Positions 8,737-17,564 are shown, counted from the first letter of the stretch. The stretch is DNA of 64,000 nucleotides from Aequorivita sublithincola DSM 14238 (GCF_000265385.1 NC_018013.1:124001-188000); one strand, 5' to 3'. The notes: generated from the sequence alone by a model not told the origin. A program made the numbers and translations.

Positions 8737-9942
8737 TTATGAACTACGAGATTTCAAATTTTTGAAGAATAAAATTCCTACTGCCACGGGAAATAAACAG
8801 CTTAAAACAGCAAGACAGATATAATAATCCTGAAAAAATGGAAGCCCAAGCCACACAGCAAAAGCTTTGTAGAAAATTAGGAATTCCGTGGTAACGAAAG
8901 CCACGAGAAAGATAGAAATGAAACTCTTTGGAAGTAGAATCAACTTAAAATATTGAAGGAAGGCAAGCATTGTTGTGATTACAATTCCGAGGAAAACTAA
9001 GTGAAGATAGCCAATCACAAAATCTTTAAGCAGAAAAGCGAGATTGGCGATATACGGAAAAGCCGAAAACAATTGCATCAGTAATTTTACTAAAACCAAA
9101 CCTCCAGCAATTTTCAGAAGAAAAAAAGCGCGTGGCGTAAATACCTTTTTGAGGACAGGAAAATGGTCCTTAAGAAGCAAGAAAAGTTCAAAGAAAGCCA
9201 GACATTGTGCCACTGCTCCAATTAATCCCAACACATAAAAAACAGTAGGCGGAACAAACCAAAGTACGGAAAGGAAAACTGTAAACAGTACGCCAAAATT
9301 CAAAAGAAGAAAAAATGATTTCAGCTTTTGAGGGTTAAACTGGATTCCTTTTTCCTCAAAAACATAAAACACTACGCCCAAAAGCGCCAAGATAAACCAA
9401 CCGTTGTACTGAAAATGAAGATAGAAATAAATGGAGGTTTTGTACCAAATAGACTCAGGCCCCAAAGTAGCCATCACGCCACCGATTGTCCACGGACCAA
9501 TACTGGAAAGCACGAGATACCAGAGTGAAGCTTTTATAAGTTTCCACGAAAAGCGTGTTTTAAAATGCGCCGGAATGTGATTCATCGCAAACCACGAAAA
9601 CCAATAGGAAGCGAATAAAAACAAAGTTGAAAAAATGATGGAAAACAACGCATACCCTTGAAAAGGAAAGGTTATCATCATACCAACAATACAAACATTT
9701 GTAAATATGAAGATGCGTTTGTAAAGTTTAGGCTTTTGTGCTTCGGAAAGGAAAATTTTGTAAATCAGAGTAGTCAAGCCCAAGTAAATCCAGCCTAACA
9801 AGGCGGTGTGGGAATGTGCGTGGAGTAAAAATTTAAAGTTGAAAGGAAGCGAGACAACAAAATAAAACCTCAGCAAAATACCCATTAACGCTACTGCCAA
9901 AAAATAGGCCAAGGCAATACCTATATGTTTTTTTAAATCCAT
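8737..9942 (-). CDS. Multi-pass membrane protein related to heme-copper oxidase subunit I
   Basis: The 401-residue protein has about twelve hydrophobic segments. It carries HAHSHTALLGW near residue 37 and a second histidine-bearing helix (FYLHFQYNGW), a pattern seen in Bacteroidetes proteins annotated as cytochrome oxidase subunit I-like or NnrS-neighbour proteins; the complete set of CuB ligands is not evident. It lies between fixI and the scdA block, which suggests a role in heme-copper enzyme function or NO tolerance. The first ATG (MDLKKH) at 9942 is chosen over in-frame TTG codons upstream. A good -7 element (TAATTTTG, 9956 to 9949) is only 7 bp from this ATG, so the transcript may be almost leaderless. 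Confidence 0.7.
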   Translation of the reverse strand: MDLKKHIGIALAYFLAVALMGILLRFYFVVSLPFNFKFLLHAHSHTALLGWIYLGLTTLIYKIFLSEAQKPKLYKRIFIFTNVCIVGMMITFPFQGYALFSIIFSTLFLFASYWFSWFAMNHIPAHFKTRFSWKLIKASLWYLVLSSIGPWTIGGVMATLGPESIWYKTSIYFYLHFQYNGWFILALLGVVFYVFEEKGIQFNPQKLKSFFLLLNFGVLFTVFLSVLWFVPPTVFYVLGLIGAVAQCLAFFELFLLLKDHFPVLKKVFTPRAFFLLKIAGGLVLVKLLMQLFSAFPYIANLAFLLKDFVIGYLHLVFLGIVITTMLAFLQYFKLILLPKSFISIFLVAFVTTEFLIFYKAFAVWLGLPFFQDYYICLAVLSCLFPVAVGILFFKNLKSRSS

Positions 9943-9949
9943 CAAGCAC

Positions 9950-10013
9950 AAAATTAAAAAAACAGTTCAGAATTTGGCAGAAAACCTTCCTTATTGCCAT
10001 TCTTCTGAACTGT
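9950..10013 (-). terminator. Hairpin terminator after scdA
   Basis: ACAGTTCAGAA (9962-9972) pairs with TTCTGAACTGT (10003-10013), with an inner TGGCA/TGCCA stem. On the minus strand the stem is followed by a run of seven T residues, as expected for intrinsic termination of the scdA transcript, which ends at 10073. Confidence 0.75.
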
Positions 10014-10072
10014 CCTAAAAACCAATCAAATAAAAATCTAAAATTAGGGGATAGTTAAAGTTTACTAAAAGG

Positions 10073-10798
10073 TTAGTTGTTCTTTAGTTTCTTTTCCAAA
10101 CCTAAAGCTTTTGGGAAGAGAATATTATTTTCTAAGTGTATGTGTTGGTGCAAATCCTGCTCAAACTCATCTAGTTTAGCGTAGAAAGCGCGATACGTAT
10201 TACAAGCGCCTTCTGGTGGGGTAAAATTGCTGCTCAATTCCGAAATTCTACGCATAATCTGGCCAGCTTCTTCGTGCTCCTCCTCCATCATTTTTATAGG
10301 ATTTTCAACAGTACCAAAATGTACTGCAGGCACTTCTGTATTTTCTCTTTCTGCTTTTACCAATCTTTTAATGAAAGGAAAAAGAATCAGTTCTTCTTTC
10401 TTTTGATGGGCTGCCATTGCCTGAACAACTTGAGTTACCAAAGATTCTATTTCTGCAAGTTCGGTATAATGATGGCCGTGAACGTGATTTACACGTTTAG
10501 AATATTGCAAAAGCAATGGGCTACTTTCCTCAACATAATGATGATGCACGTTTACAATATGATCCGCAAGAAAATCTAGTTTCCAGCTATTATAATCGTG
10601 AGCACGATCTTGAACAGAGTCCAAATTTAACAATTCCGTTTCCAAAACGGAAGGATCTATTTTTGCCTTTTCGCAGGCTTTTTTAATGCTGATGCCGCCG
10701 CCACAGCAAAAGTCTATTCCGTGTTTTTTGAAAATATGAGCGGCTTTTATGTTTTCTGTAACCACATCGGCTACGGTACGTTCTTGAAGTGTTGTCAT
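10073..10798 (-). CDS. scdA: Iron-sulfur cluster repair di-iron protein (ScdA/YtfE/RIC)
   Basis: The 241-residue protein has an N-terminal ScdA domain with CCGGGISIKKACEKA and a C-terminal hemerythrin-like domain with repeated His and Glu ligands (HHHYVEE, HQKKEELILFPF, EEHEEAG, HLENNILFP). RIC proteins repair Fe-S clusters damaged by nitric oxide or oxygen stress. An upstream in-frame ATG at 10834 would precede the predicted transcript start (about 10827), so the ATG at 10798 (MTTLQERT) is chosen. The promoter carries an FNR-like site and an Rrf2-type half operator, consistent with control by both low oxygen and NO. Confidence 0.93.
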   Translation of the reverse strand: MTTLQERTVADVVTENIKAAHIFKKHGIDFCCGGGISIKKACEKAKIDPSVLETELLNLDSVQDRAHDYNSWKLDFLADHIVNVHHHYVEESSPLLLQYSKRVNHVHGHHYTELAEIESLVTQVVQAMAAHQKKEELILFPFIKRLVKAERENTEVPAVHFGTVENPIKMMEEEHEEAGQIMRRISELSSNFTPPEGACNTYRAFYAKLDEFEQDLHQHIHLENNILFPKALGLEKKLKNN

Positions 10799-10831
10799 GG
10801 TTCTAAAAGTTTTAATGAATAATTTATAAAG

Positions 10832-10876
10832 CAAATTTCATAATAAAAAGAGAAACAAAATATGACTTAAATCATA
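10832..10876 (-). promoter_or_regulatory. scdA promoter with FNR-like palindrome
   Basis: TATGAC-TTAA-ATCATA (10861-10876) has arms matching TGAY-N4-RTCA. A weak -7 element, GAAATTTG (10839 to 10832), stands 36.5 bp from its centre. The -7 element lacks the TA pair, which would make the promoter depend on an activator. Confidence 0.65.
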
Positions 10877-10886
10877 AAATGACATT

Positions 10887-10901
10887 TTTATCAGAAATTA
10901 A
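10887..10901 (-). promoter_or_regulatory. Half operator shared with the Rrf2 regulator promoter
   Basis: The 15-mer TTTATCAGAAATTAA here is identical to the right part of the palindrome in front of the Rrf2 gene (18141-18155). It lies directly upstream of the FNR-like site of scdA. A binding site for the Rrf2 (NsrR-like) regulator is the simplest reading. Confidence 0.5.
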
Positions 10902-10936
10902 ATTATGTCGAAATATTCAATATTAAAAAAAAATAA

Positions 10937-11401
10937 TTATTCCCAAAAAGGGTCTTGATAATCTGGATATTTTTTTAGTTCGCTATGAATCTCCGCTATC
11001 TTTTGTAGTTGAGCTTCTGTAGCGACTTCCTGGATTTCGTTAAAGAGAATACGTTCTTCAAAACGAATATGAGCATCTAATTCTTCTTCTAAACGATGCA
11101 GTGATTTTTCTGGATCTTTGGTATCGTTAAACAGACGTTTTATGCGACGGTGTTCTTTTAAGGCACGTTCAATTAGTTCATTGTCCGGTTCTAAAATTGG
11201 GAAAAGATATTTTTCTTCATCATTAAAATGTGGTTCAATTTCATTTTTAAAAAACCATTTTGCATACTTCTGCATACGCCCAATTTCAATATCTTTATTA
11301 AAGCCTTTCCGCAGTTTCCAACTGAACAGCAATCCAAAATGATGTTGCCGGCTTAACGGTTGTAAAGCCACATGACGTTTTATTGGTTTTTTCTTTTCCA
11401 T
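10937..11401 (-). CDS. Hemerythrin-domain protein
   Basis: The 154-residue protein is a four-helix hemerythrin-like domain. Likely di-iron ligands are in QHHFG, HFNDEEKYLFP, LKEHRRI and HIRFEER. Such proteins bind oxygen, NO or act as iron sensors. The ATG at 11401 (MEKKKP) is chosen because it follows the preceding gene's stop by 5 bp; an in-frame start at 11455 would overlap that gene. It sits in the NO-response block between an oxidoreductase group and scdA. Confidence 0.88.
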   Translation of the reverse strand: MEKKKPIKRHVALQPLSRQHHFGLLFSWKLRKGFNKDIEIGRMQKYAKWFFKNEIEPHFNDEEKYLFPILEPDNELIERALKEHRRIKRLFNDTKDPEKSLHRLEEELDAHIRFEERILFNEIQEVATEAQLQKIAEIHSELKKYPDYQDPFWE

Positions 11402-11406
11402 GAATT

Positions 11407-11700
11407 TTAGGGAGTTTCTATGTATTTTATATGTTTGCCACCACATTTGGAGCAACGTTCAACGATTCGTTTTTTGTTTTTGAAGCCATCTACGTGTTCC
11501 ACCATAAATTTGCCAACTTTCACATATTTGTCTTTATGGTTTTTTACATCAATCTGTTTGTCTTTTGTCAATAAACGGGTTTTATCATCATATTCTTGAT
11601 AGCCCCAACAAAAAGGACAGTTTTCATCACCGACTAGCTCTGGCTCTGGCGCTTCAGCTTTTTTCTTGAAAAATGTAAGAACACGATTAAAATAGCTCAT
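11407..11700 (-). CDS. Small zinc-ribbon-like protein of unknown function
   Basis: The 97-residue protein has two Cys pairs, CPFC (near residue 28) and CSKC (near residue 84), spaced like a zinc ribbon, and no membrane segment. I do not recognise a named family. It is 5 bp upstream of the hemerythrin gene and so probably co-transcribed. The ATG at 11700 (MSYFNR) is preferred over a GTG at 11730. Confidence 0.7.
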   Translation of the reverse strand: MSYFNRVLTFFKKKAEAPEPELVGDENCPFCWGYQEYDDKTRLLTKDKQIDVKNHKDKYVKVGKFMVEHVDGFKNKKRIVERCSKCGGKHIKYIETP

Positions 11701-11730
11701 TTCAGATGAATTAAAAAATTGATTTTTCAC

Positions 11731-11822
11731 TTATAAAGACTTAGGACTTCTCGACCTAAGACTTAAGACCAACTACTTTATACCATACATTAGTCCTACG
11801 GCTTATTTCTTTACGTCTTATG
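11731..11822. repeat. Dispersed AAGACTTAAGAC-type intergenic repeat, copy 1
   Basis: This gap carries the imperfectly mirrored words GACTTAGGAC, CCTAAGACTTAAGACC and GTCCTACG followed by CGTCTTATGTC. The same words occur at 24900-24990 and 46955-46990. It is an intergenic repeat family of unknown origin. Confidence 0.6.
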
Positions 11823-12542
11823 TCAATTTTTGTCTGGTGCTTTTGGATTTAATGGCCGAACCGTCATTTCGCTTATCAACATATTGTCTGGTGTTTTCAA
11901 AATGTGCAATAACGTTGAAGCAATATCTTCTGCTTGAAGCATATTTTCGTGCGACTTGATTCCCGAACTTTCAAAAAACGAAGTATCAATAGAACCTGGA
12001 TTTAAACAGCTTACCTTAATATTATATTCGCGTAATTCCTTAAAAAGGGCTTCACTAAACCCGCTGATACCATACTTTGTGGCAGAATAGGCAGCACCTT
12101 CCGAACGTGTTGTTATGCCTAGAATAGAGCCTACATTAATTATATGCGTACTTTCCTTTTTTGGTTTCATAAGTCTTACAACTTCAGAAGTAATGCAGTA
12201 CATTCCATTCAAATTGGTATTTATCATTTTATACCATTCTTCAGATGGCATTTCGTCTATCTTTCCAAAAGAACCTGTTCCAGCATTATTTATTAAAATA
12301 TCTGGTGATTTTTCCTTTGAAAATGTTTCTGCAACCCAATGTTTTACAGCTTTTTCTTCTGAAATATCTAGAATAACTGGAGTAAAATTATTTCCAAGGT
12401 TTTTTTGAATTTTTATAAGGGCGTCGCTATTTCTAGCAAGACCGTAAACGATTGCGTCCTCAGCAATCAACGCTTCAGAAATAGCCGCTCCCAGCCCACT
12501 ACTGGCCCCTGTAACTATTGCAATTTTATTCTGTATTTTCAT
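11823..12542 (-). CDS. Short-chain dehydrogenase/reductase
   Basis: The 239-residue protein has a Rossmann fold with the cofactor motif TGASSGLG near residue 10, NNAG near 86 and the catalytic pair in YSATKYG near 150. It is a classical SDR that most likely uses NADPH. The substrate cannot be read from the sequence. It starts 6 bp after the flavin reductase gene, so the two are in one operon. Confidence 0.9.
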   Translation of the reverse strand: MKIQNKIAIVTGASSGLGAAISEALIAEDAIVYGLARNSDALIKIQKNLGNNFTPVILDISEEKAVKHWVAETFSKEKSPDILINNAGTGSFGKIDEMPSEEWYKMINTNLNGMYCITSEVVRLMKPKKESTHIINVGSILGITTRSEGAAYSATKYGISGFSEALFKELREYNIKVSCLNPGSIDTSFFESSGIKSHENMLQAEDIASTLLHILKTPDNMLISEMTVRPLNPKAPDKN

Positions 12543-12548
12543 TATAAA

Positions 12549-13226
12549 TTAAAATGCTTCTTTCACTATTTTATCCGCTGGCACTTTTAGGTTTTGCAAT
12601 TGTTTTTCAACTGCATCCATCATTGGTGGTGGACCGCAGAGATAAAAATAGGAGCCTAATGGACCACTATTCTTCTCAATAAATTCCTCTGAAATTTGAC
12701 CGTAGGCATATTCTTCCGTTTTTTCTTTTGAAAGGATATTGATGAAATTTTCGCCTAACATTTGGCTAAATTCATCATTCATAATAATATCATCCTTCGT
12801 TTTATTTGCGAAGATCAGTTTATTAATTCCTAGTTTTTTCTTTTCATTTAAATCTCTGAAAATCGAAATAAATGGCGTTACTCCTGCCCCACCGGCAATA
12901 AAGGTTCCATCGCCTTTGTATTCTATAGCTCCAAAAATATCGTTTACAATTAAAGTGTCGCCGGCTTTTAAACTGAGCAATTCATTTGTAACTCCTTTAT
13001 GATCTGGGTAGGTTTTTATGGCAAATTCTAGATAGTCATCCTTCGGGAGACAGGTAAAAGTGAAAGGTCTGCCTTCATTTTGCCAGCCTTGTTTATCCAC
13101 AAAAATCTCGGTGGCTTGACCGGGTGTAAAATCGGCTCCAAATGGTTTTTCTGTTACAATCTGCAACACATCGTGCGTAAGGTGTTTGATTAATTTGATT
13201 TTAACGGGTTCATTTTTCATAATCAT
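12549..13226 (-). CDS. FAD-binding ferredoxin reductase-like protein
   Basis: The 225-residue protein has a flavin-binding barrel (RPFTFTCLP) and an NAD(P)-binding domain (GGAGVTPFISIFRDL, YLCGPPPMMDAVEK). It resembles the reductase part of flavohemoglobin and phenol hydroxylase-type reductases and could reduce a partner in this NO-associated block. There is no globin domain in it. Two ATG codons (13226 and 13220) are equally possible as starts. Confidence 0.88.
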   Translation of the reverse strand: MIMKNEPVKIKLIKHLTHDVLQIVTEKPFGADFTPGQATEIFVDKQGWQNEGRPFTFTCLPKDDYLEFAIKTYPDHKGVTNELLSLKAGDTLIVNDIFGAIEYKGDGTFIAGGAGVTPFISIFRDLNEKKKLGINKLIFANKTKDDIIMNDEFSQMLGENFINILSKEKTEEYAYGQISEEFIEKNSGPLGSYFYLCGPPPMMDAVEKQLQNLKVPADKIVKEAF

Positions 13227-13285
13227 ATAGTTTAATTGTTTTCAAACATATTGTTCACAGCCGTTAAAATTAGAATCTCAAATTA

Positions 13286-13621
13286 TTAGCTGTGTTTTTC
13301 CATTTCTTCCATGGCAAGAGTTGCGTGCGCGTAAGCGGCGCCGGCGCGCATTTCTGAGGCTACCCAAATGGCTTCCATAATTTCTTCTTTGCTGGCACCT
13401 TTGCGCATTGCTTGTGGAGTATGCGCGCGAATGCAGTATGGGCATTGTGTAACGTGAGCCACTGCAACTGCTATAAGCTGTTTCGTTTTTTCATCTAAAG
13501 CTCCCGCTTGAAAAACAGTTTTGCTAAAGTTGCGCCAAGCTTCAATATTTTGTGGTGCAAGTGCGGCTTTTTTCTCGGCTAATTCTCGTGTTGTATTCGG
13601 AAACATATCTGTATTATCCAT
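13286..13621 (-). CDS. AhpD-like carboxymuconolactone decarboxylase-family protein
   Basis: The 111-residue protein has the motif CPYCIRAH (CxxC plus His) at about residues 56-63, which is the peroxidase-type active site of AhpD-like members of the CMD family. A role in peroxide or redox stress defence is plausible. It stands in the same-direction block between the cupin and the flavin reductase. Confidence 0.88.
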   Translation of the reverse strand: MDNTDMFPNTTRELAEKKAALAPQNIEAWRNFSKTVFQAGALDEKTKQLIAVAVAHVTQCPYCIRAHTPQAMRKGASKEEIMEAIWVASEMRAGAAYAHATLAMEEMEKHS

Positions 13622-13675
13622 AATTCAGTTGTTTAAAATTATTACTATTTAATCGAAATCGCAGTTAAAGGTGTA

Positions 13676-13972
13676 TTAACTTTCAAATTGAATTTCTGAA
13701 TCATTTTCCATAATCGCAATGGCGTGAAAATCCTTGTTAATTTTTAAACTATGATCTACCATTGCTGGAATTATAAAGGTGGTATTTTGAGAAAGTACAT
13801 GCTCTTGCGTTGGCATTTTTAAGATTGCTTCTCCTTTTAAAACAACAATTACTGCTTCTTTGGTACTGTGATGAAGCGGCATTTGCATTCCTGCTTTAGC
13901 GGTTATATTCAGTGTTTTGAACTTCTCGCCATTATTAAGAGGCGTCATTTCGGGTTTATATGAATTTTCCAT
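13676..13972 (-). CDS. Small cupin-domain protein
   Basis: The 98-residue protein is a single cupin barrel with His-containing strands (MPLHHSTKEAV, VDHSLKI). The function is unknown; such stand-alone cupins often bind a metal or small effector. Gaps of about 55 bp to its neighbours suggest the same transcript. Confidence 0.8.
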   Translation of the reverse strand: MENSYKPEMTPLNNGEKFKTLNITAKAGMQMPLHHSTKEAVIVVLKGEAILKMPTQEHVLSQNTTFIIPAMVDHSLKINKDFHAIAIMENDSEIQFES

Positions 13973-14028
13973 AACAATTGAATTTTTAAAATTTCATTTC
14001 ATATTCATTTTTAACTTCCAAAAATTTC

Positions 14029-14451
14029 CTAAAAGAAAGATTTATATAATTCTGGACTCCAATACATAATTAGGTAGAACAATCCATAACCTATTACTCC
14101 AACTAACAAAGCCCAAACCCAAGCAGGAATTGCTTTTGGTGTTTCGGAACCTTTAATTACAAAGAAATCCTTTGTTTCACTTCCGTAGGCATTGATAATT
14201 AATGGAACTTGAGTATCTACGGTCTCGTTATCCTTCAATCCTACTATTGAAATCGCAGGACCATTTCGAACCACAAACGGAATTTCACGAACACCTTCTA
14301 TTCCATTTGAAGACTTTGCCACAATTTTTAAAGTGTGTTTGCCATCGGGGATTTTGGTAGTGTCCAAAACAATCTTAACTGGAGGAGCGAAAGACGCAAA
14401 TGGTTTTGGGTCTTCATCCAAAAAAACTTTTATGATTCTGTTATCTTCCAT
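14029..14451 (-). CDS. Tail-anchored protein with Ig-like domain, oxidase-associated
   Basis: The 140-residue protein has a beta-rich soluble N-terminal part (TTKIPDGKHTLKIVAKSSNG, resembling an Ig-like domain) and one C-terminal membrane helix (about 112-134). It has no signal peptide, so the soluble part may face the cytoplasm unless inserted by the tail. It is the last of four tightly spaced genes with the CcoN/NorB-like oxidase, and starts 3 bp after the preceding stop, so it is probably an accessory or structural subunit. Confidence 0.65.
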   Translation of the reverse strand: MEDNRIIKVFLDEDPKPFASFAPPVKIVLDTTKIPDGKHTLKIVAKSSNGIEGVREIPFVVRNGPAISIVGLKDNETVDTQVPLIINAYGSETKDFFVIKGSETPKAIPAWVWALLVGVIGYGLFYLIMYWSPELYKSFF

Positions 14452-14454
14452 AAT

Positions 14455-14724
14455 TTAAAATCCTTCATTTTTAACGATATTCTTTATGTGGTCAGGGTTA
14501 TTTTCCTTTGGTCTGATTAAGTATTTAAGACTTAAAAATAACGTGGCCGCCACAATTATAATTCCAACCCATATTATTATATAATCGAGTGTGCCAGAAG
14601 GTCCAGGGCCGTGGGTGATATTCTCAAAGCCGGCTGGTTGGTTTTTTTCGCAAACATCACAAGCCCAGCTTAGTTGATTTCCTAAAAAAATCAAGATTGT
14701 GAAAATTGATAGTATCTTTTTCAT
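14455..14724 (-). CDS. Small membrane protein with signal peptide and CxxC
   Basis: The 89-residue protein has a signal peptide ending before ACDVCEKNQPAGF and one membrane helix (about 48-68). The CDVC pair just after the signal cleavage region could bind metal or form a disulfide. It lies 3 bp after the diheme cytochrome gene and 3 bp before the Ig-like gene, which points to a subunit or assembly factor of the same complex. I do not recognise a named family. Confidence 0.65.
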   Translation of the reverse strand: MKKILSIFTILIFLGNQLSWACDVCEKNQPAGFENITHGPGPSGTLDYIIIWVGIIIVAATLFLSLKYLIRPKENNPDHIKNIVKNEGF

Positions 14725-14727
14725 CTT

Positions 14728-15741
14728 TTATTTGTTTAGTTCGTTCATAACCATTTCACGAATTTTCTTTACATCTTCTTCTTTTACAGGAGGAGCATCG
14801 TTACCCCAACTGCTACGCTCGTGGGTTGTGATAGCTGCGATTTCAGCATCAGTTAATAAATCGCCAAATGCTTGCATCACACCATAATCAGGGCGAGCAT
14901 CATAGCCTTGAAGGACTATTCTTAATAGCATTTCGGGGTTTTCATCATTGACAATCTTACTTCCTGCCAAAGGTGGGAACGCTCCAGCAATCCCTTTACC
15001 ATTGTCTTGATGGCAGGCGGCACAGGTTTGTTTAAATAGATTTTCTCCGTCTAAACCACCAGCTGTCTTGCCTTCGCTCATTCCTTCTTCTTGAATTTTT
15101 CGCAACGCAGGTATAAAATCATTCACGTTACCTCCTGGTAGCTCTGTTTGTTGAAGCGATTTTAAATAATCGACCAATAATAGCGCTTCTTTACTAGCAA
15201 CGATTTTTCTTCCCGGCTCATTGAAATACTCCTTCGGAACAGCGACAACTTTATCGTCTTTTGTAACTGAAACACTATCAATTTCTCTAAACATCCAAGG
15301 ATATGAAGGCATAACAGATGCTGAAACTACTGCTCTTGGATTGTATAAGTGCAACAAGTGCCAGTCTTCACTTGGTTGGCGTTTACCGATATTGGTAAGA
15401 TCTGGACCTGTTCTTTCACTTCCTAAAAGCGAAGGAGATTGCCTCCAAACATCCAATCGTTGTTTGCTGTAATAATAATCTGATGGAATGGAAGGACGAC
15501 CTCCCCAAACATTATCCATTTCTATATTCCGAACTTGCTGGGTATGGCAGGCCATACAGTTTTCGGAAACATAGATTCGTAAGCCTTCTTTTTCGTTGGC
15601 GGTTAATGGTTTTTGATCTGGAATGGGTTCCGTTTCCTGCATCTGAAATGCGGGAATTATCGCTATCATTATACTCAGTGCTACAAACACGACTCCTGCC
15701 GTGAGCACTAGATTTTTATGTTCTTTGTGAAAATTGAGCAT
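14728..15741 (-). CDS. Diheme CcoO-like cytochrome c subunit
   Basis: The 337-residue protein has one N-terminal membrane anchor (about 11-31), a CcoO-type domain with CMACH (62-66) and MPSYPWMF (144-151), and a second cytochrome c domain with CAACH (240-244). CcoO normally has one heme; here a CcoP-like heme domain is joined to it. It lies 11 bp after the subunit I gene, so it is the electron-entry subunit of that enzyme. Confidence 0.88.
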   Translation of the reverse strand: MLNFHKEHKNLVLTAGVVFVALSIMIAIIPAFQMQETEPIPDQKPLTANEKEGLRIYVSENCMACHTQQVRNIEMDNVWGGRPSIPSDYYYSKQRLDVWRQSPSLLGSERTGPDLTNIGKRQPSEDWHLLHLYNPRAVVSASVMPSYPWMFREIDSVSVTKDDKVVAVPKEYFNEPGRKIVASKEALLLVDYLKSLQQTELPGGNVNDFIPALRKIQEEGMSEGKTAGGLDGENLFKQTCAACHQDNGKGIAGAFPPLAGSKIVNDENPEMLLRIVLQGYDARPDYGVMQAFGDLLTDAEIAAITTHERSSWGNDAPPVKEEDVKKIREMVMNELNK

Positions 15742-15752
15742 TTTTAATCTTA

Positions 15753-17564
15753 TTAAACAGTTATTTCCTCTATTTCTTTTGACTTAACTTCGGTTTCCAC
15801 CTTTCTATAATTTTTCACCATATAATAAAAATTATAGACGAAAACCAAATGCGAAAGGAACATTAACGAACCGCCAATGGCACGCCATACCCAATAGGGT
15901 CTCATAAGAATAACCGATTCTATAAAAGCATTGCCTTCTATCCAGCTAAGTCCTTTGTAAGTTCCTCCAGCCATTAGGGAAACCATATAGGCGAAAAGCC
16001 CAAGAAAAGCCATCCAGAAATGCGCTCCAACCAAAACTTGTGGTGGTTCTTTTCCTGTTATTTTTGGTAGAATTGCATAAATACACGCCCATAAAAAGAA
16101 AGCGACAATTCCATACATCGTCATATGGCTATGCGCCACGTTAAAATCTGTAAAGTGCCAAACGAAGTTCGTAAATCGAAAGGCTTGAACCGTTCCCTGC
16201 ATAGAGCCTACGAAGTAAAAAATAGTTCCTACTAAGAAGAAAGGCAAGACATAACTTTTTGAAATATGGCTCCAACTGCCTCTCATAGTCATTAAGAAAT
16301 TTGTGGTTCCCGCAACCACTGGAATTATCATTCCTACACTGAAAACAATCGCTACAGTTTGTAACCACCAAGGTAACGGACTAAACACGAAGTGATGCGT
16401 TCCAATCATTGTGTAAAACAGCATTTGTGTCCAAAACGCCAGTACTCCTAAGGAATATGAATAGATTGGTTTGTTTAGAGAAGATGGTAAATAATAATAA
16501 ACCAAACCGAGTGTAAAGGTCATGAACCACATTCCTACTCCTTGGTGCATATAATATCCTTGGATTACGGTTTCGCCTAAACCGTCTTGATAAAACGGTA
16601 AATAACCAATAATAGACAAAACGATAGTCCAAATTAAGGAAGCAAGTATAAACCAGTTTGAGATATATATTTCTGAAATTTTACGTCTTGCAACCGTTTT
16701 ATAGAAATTGAAAAACGTAATTATCAAAGCAATAGCGAAGAGAAGCATAATGGGCCAAATATATTCGCGATACTCACCACCTCCATTATTAATACCCGAC
16801 ATAAGGCTTAAACTCCCCAATATTATGGTTGAATTTATAAGCCACCAGCCAGTCCAAGCAAGTTTATAACTGTGTATTACAGTATTAGATGTTCTTGCAA
16901 CAACGAAATAGCCCAAACCAATCATTGCCATAGATGACCATCCCCAAAAAACCATATTGGTATGAACAGGTCGCAACCTTCCGAAAGAAAGCCATGCTTG
17001 ATGATCCATTTCTGGCCATACAAATTTCATCCCTAGATATTGGCCAATAAAGGTTCCTACAATCAACCAACAAGCCGCAGCACCAATGTAATAGATTACA
17101 ATTTTCTTTAATGCTTCGGGAGTTTCGATGCTAAGTGTAGTCTTCTTTTTTTCATCAAAAAAAGCATTATTTGGCTTATTGTCTATATGATGAATCAATC
17201 CTTTTTCATCTACTGCTTCATTTTCTCCTCCTAACTCATCACCGGATAGTTTATAAGTGAGTGCTGCCTTCCTTTTTTCGAGGATGGAATCGATTTCTCC
17301 TCCATCCATGGCAATAATTTCATCATCAAAAGCCATTTTATTTTTATCGTGCTGCTTTCTTTTCAGCGTGTCTATGTAGGCATTTAATTTTACCAATAGA
17401 ATTATAACTGCAACTACCATAACAATGGCAATCAAAACGAAAGTGCCAATAATTCCCGGGCTCGACAACCAGTTTTCTGTTGAAATACTTCCCTTGTTTT
17501 GCGAAATTGCAAATTGTGGAATCAATCCTAGAATCAATAGTATTAACCAATTCATTTTTTTCAT
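15753..17564 (-). CDS. Divergent CcoN/NorB-like heme-copper oxidase subunit I
   Basis: The 603-residue protein has a signal-like helix, a second helix (36-60), a charged linker (65-150) and a twelve-helix core. Heme and copper ligands are present: His201 (RPVHTN), His340, His390/His391 (GTHH), His478/His480. Tyr384 stands where oxygen-reducing CcoN has its tyrosine, but AHSHMTMYG and the following segment resemble NorB, and a Glu conserved in CcoN (Glu322 of the other copy) is Gln456 by eye alignment. It could reduce oxygen or NO. It heads the block with scdA and hemerythrin and lies next to two NsrR-like genes. Confidence 0.85.
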   Translation of the reverse strand: MKKMNWLILLILGLIPQFAISQNKGSISTENWLSSPGIIGTFVLIAIVMVVAVIILLVKLNAYIDTLKRKQHDKNKMAFDDEIIAMDGGEIDSILEKRKAALTYKLSGDELGGENEAVDEKGLIHHIDNKPNNAFFDEKKKTTLSIETPEALKKIVIYYIGAAACWLIVGTFIGQYLGMKFVWPEMDHQAWLSFGRLRPVHTNMVFWGWSSMAMIGLGYFVVARTSNTVIHSYKLAWTGWWLINSTIILGSLSLMSGINNGGGEYREYIWPIMLLFAIALIITFFNFYKTVARRKISEIYISNWFILASLIWTIVLSIIGYLPFYQDGLGETVIQGYYMHQGVGMWFMTFTLGLVYYYLPSSLNKPIYSYSLGVLAFWTQMLFYTMIGTHHFVFSPLPWWLQTVAIVFSVGMIIPVVAGTTNFLMTMRGSWSHISKSYVLPFFLVGTIFYFVGSMQGTVQAFRFTNFVWHFTDFNVAHSHMTMYGIVAFFLWACIYAILPKITGKEPPQVLVGAHFWMAFLGLFAYMVSLMAGGTYKGLSWIEGNAFIESVILMRPYWVWRAIGGSLMFLSHLVFVYNFYYMVKNYRKVETEVKSKEIEEITV

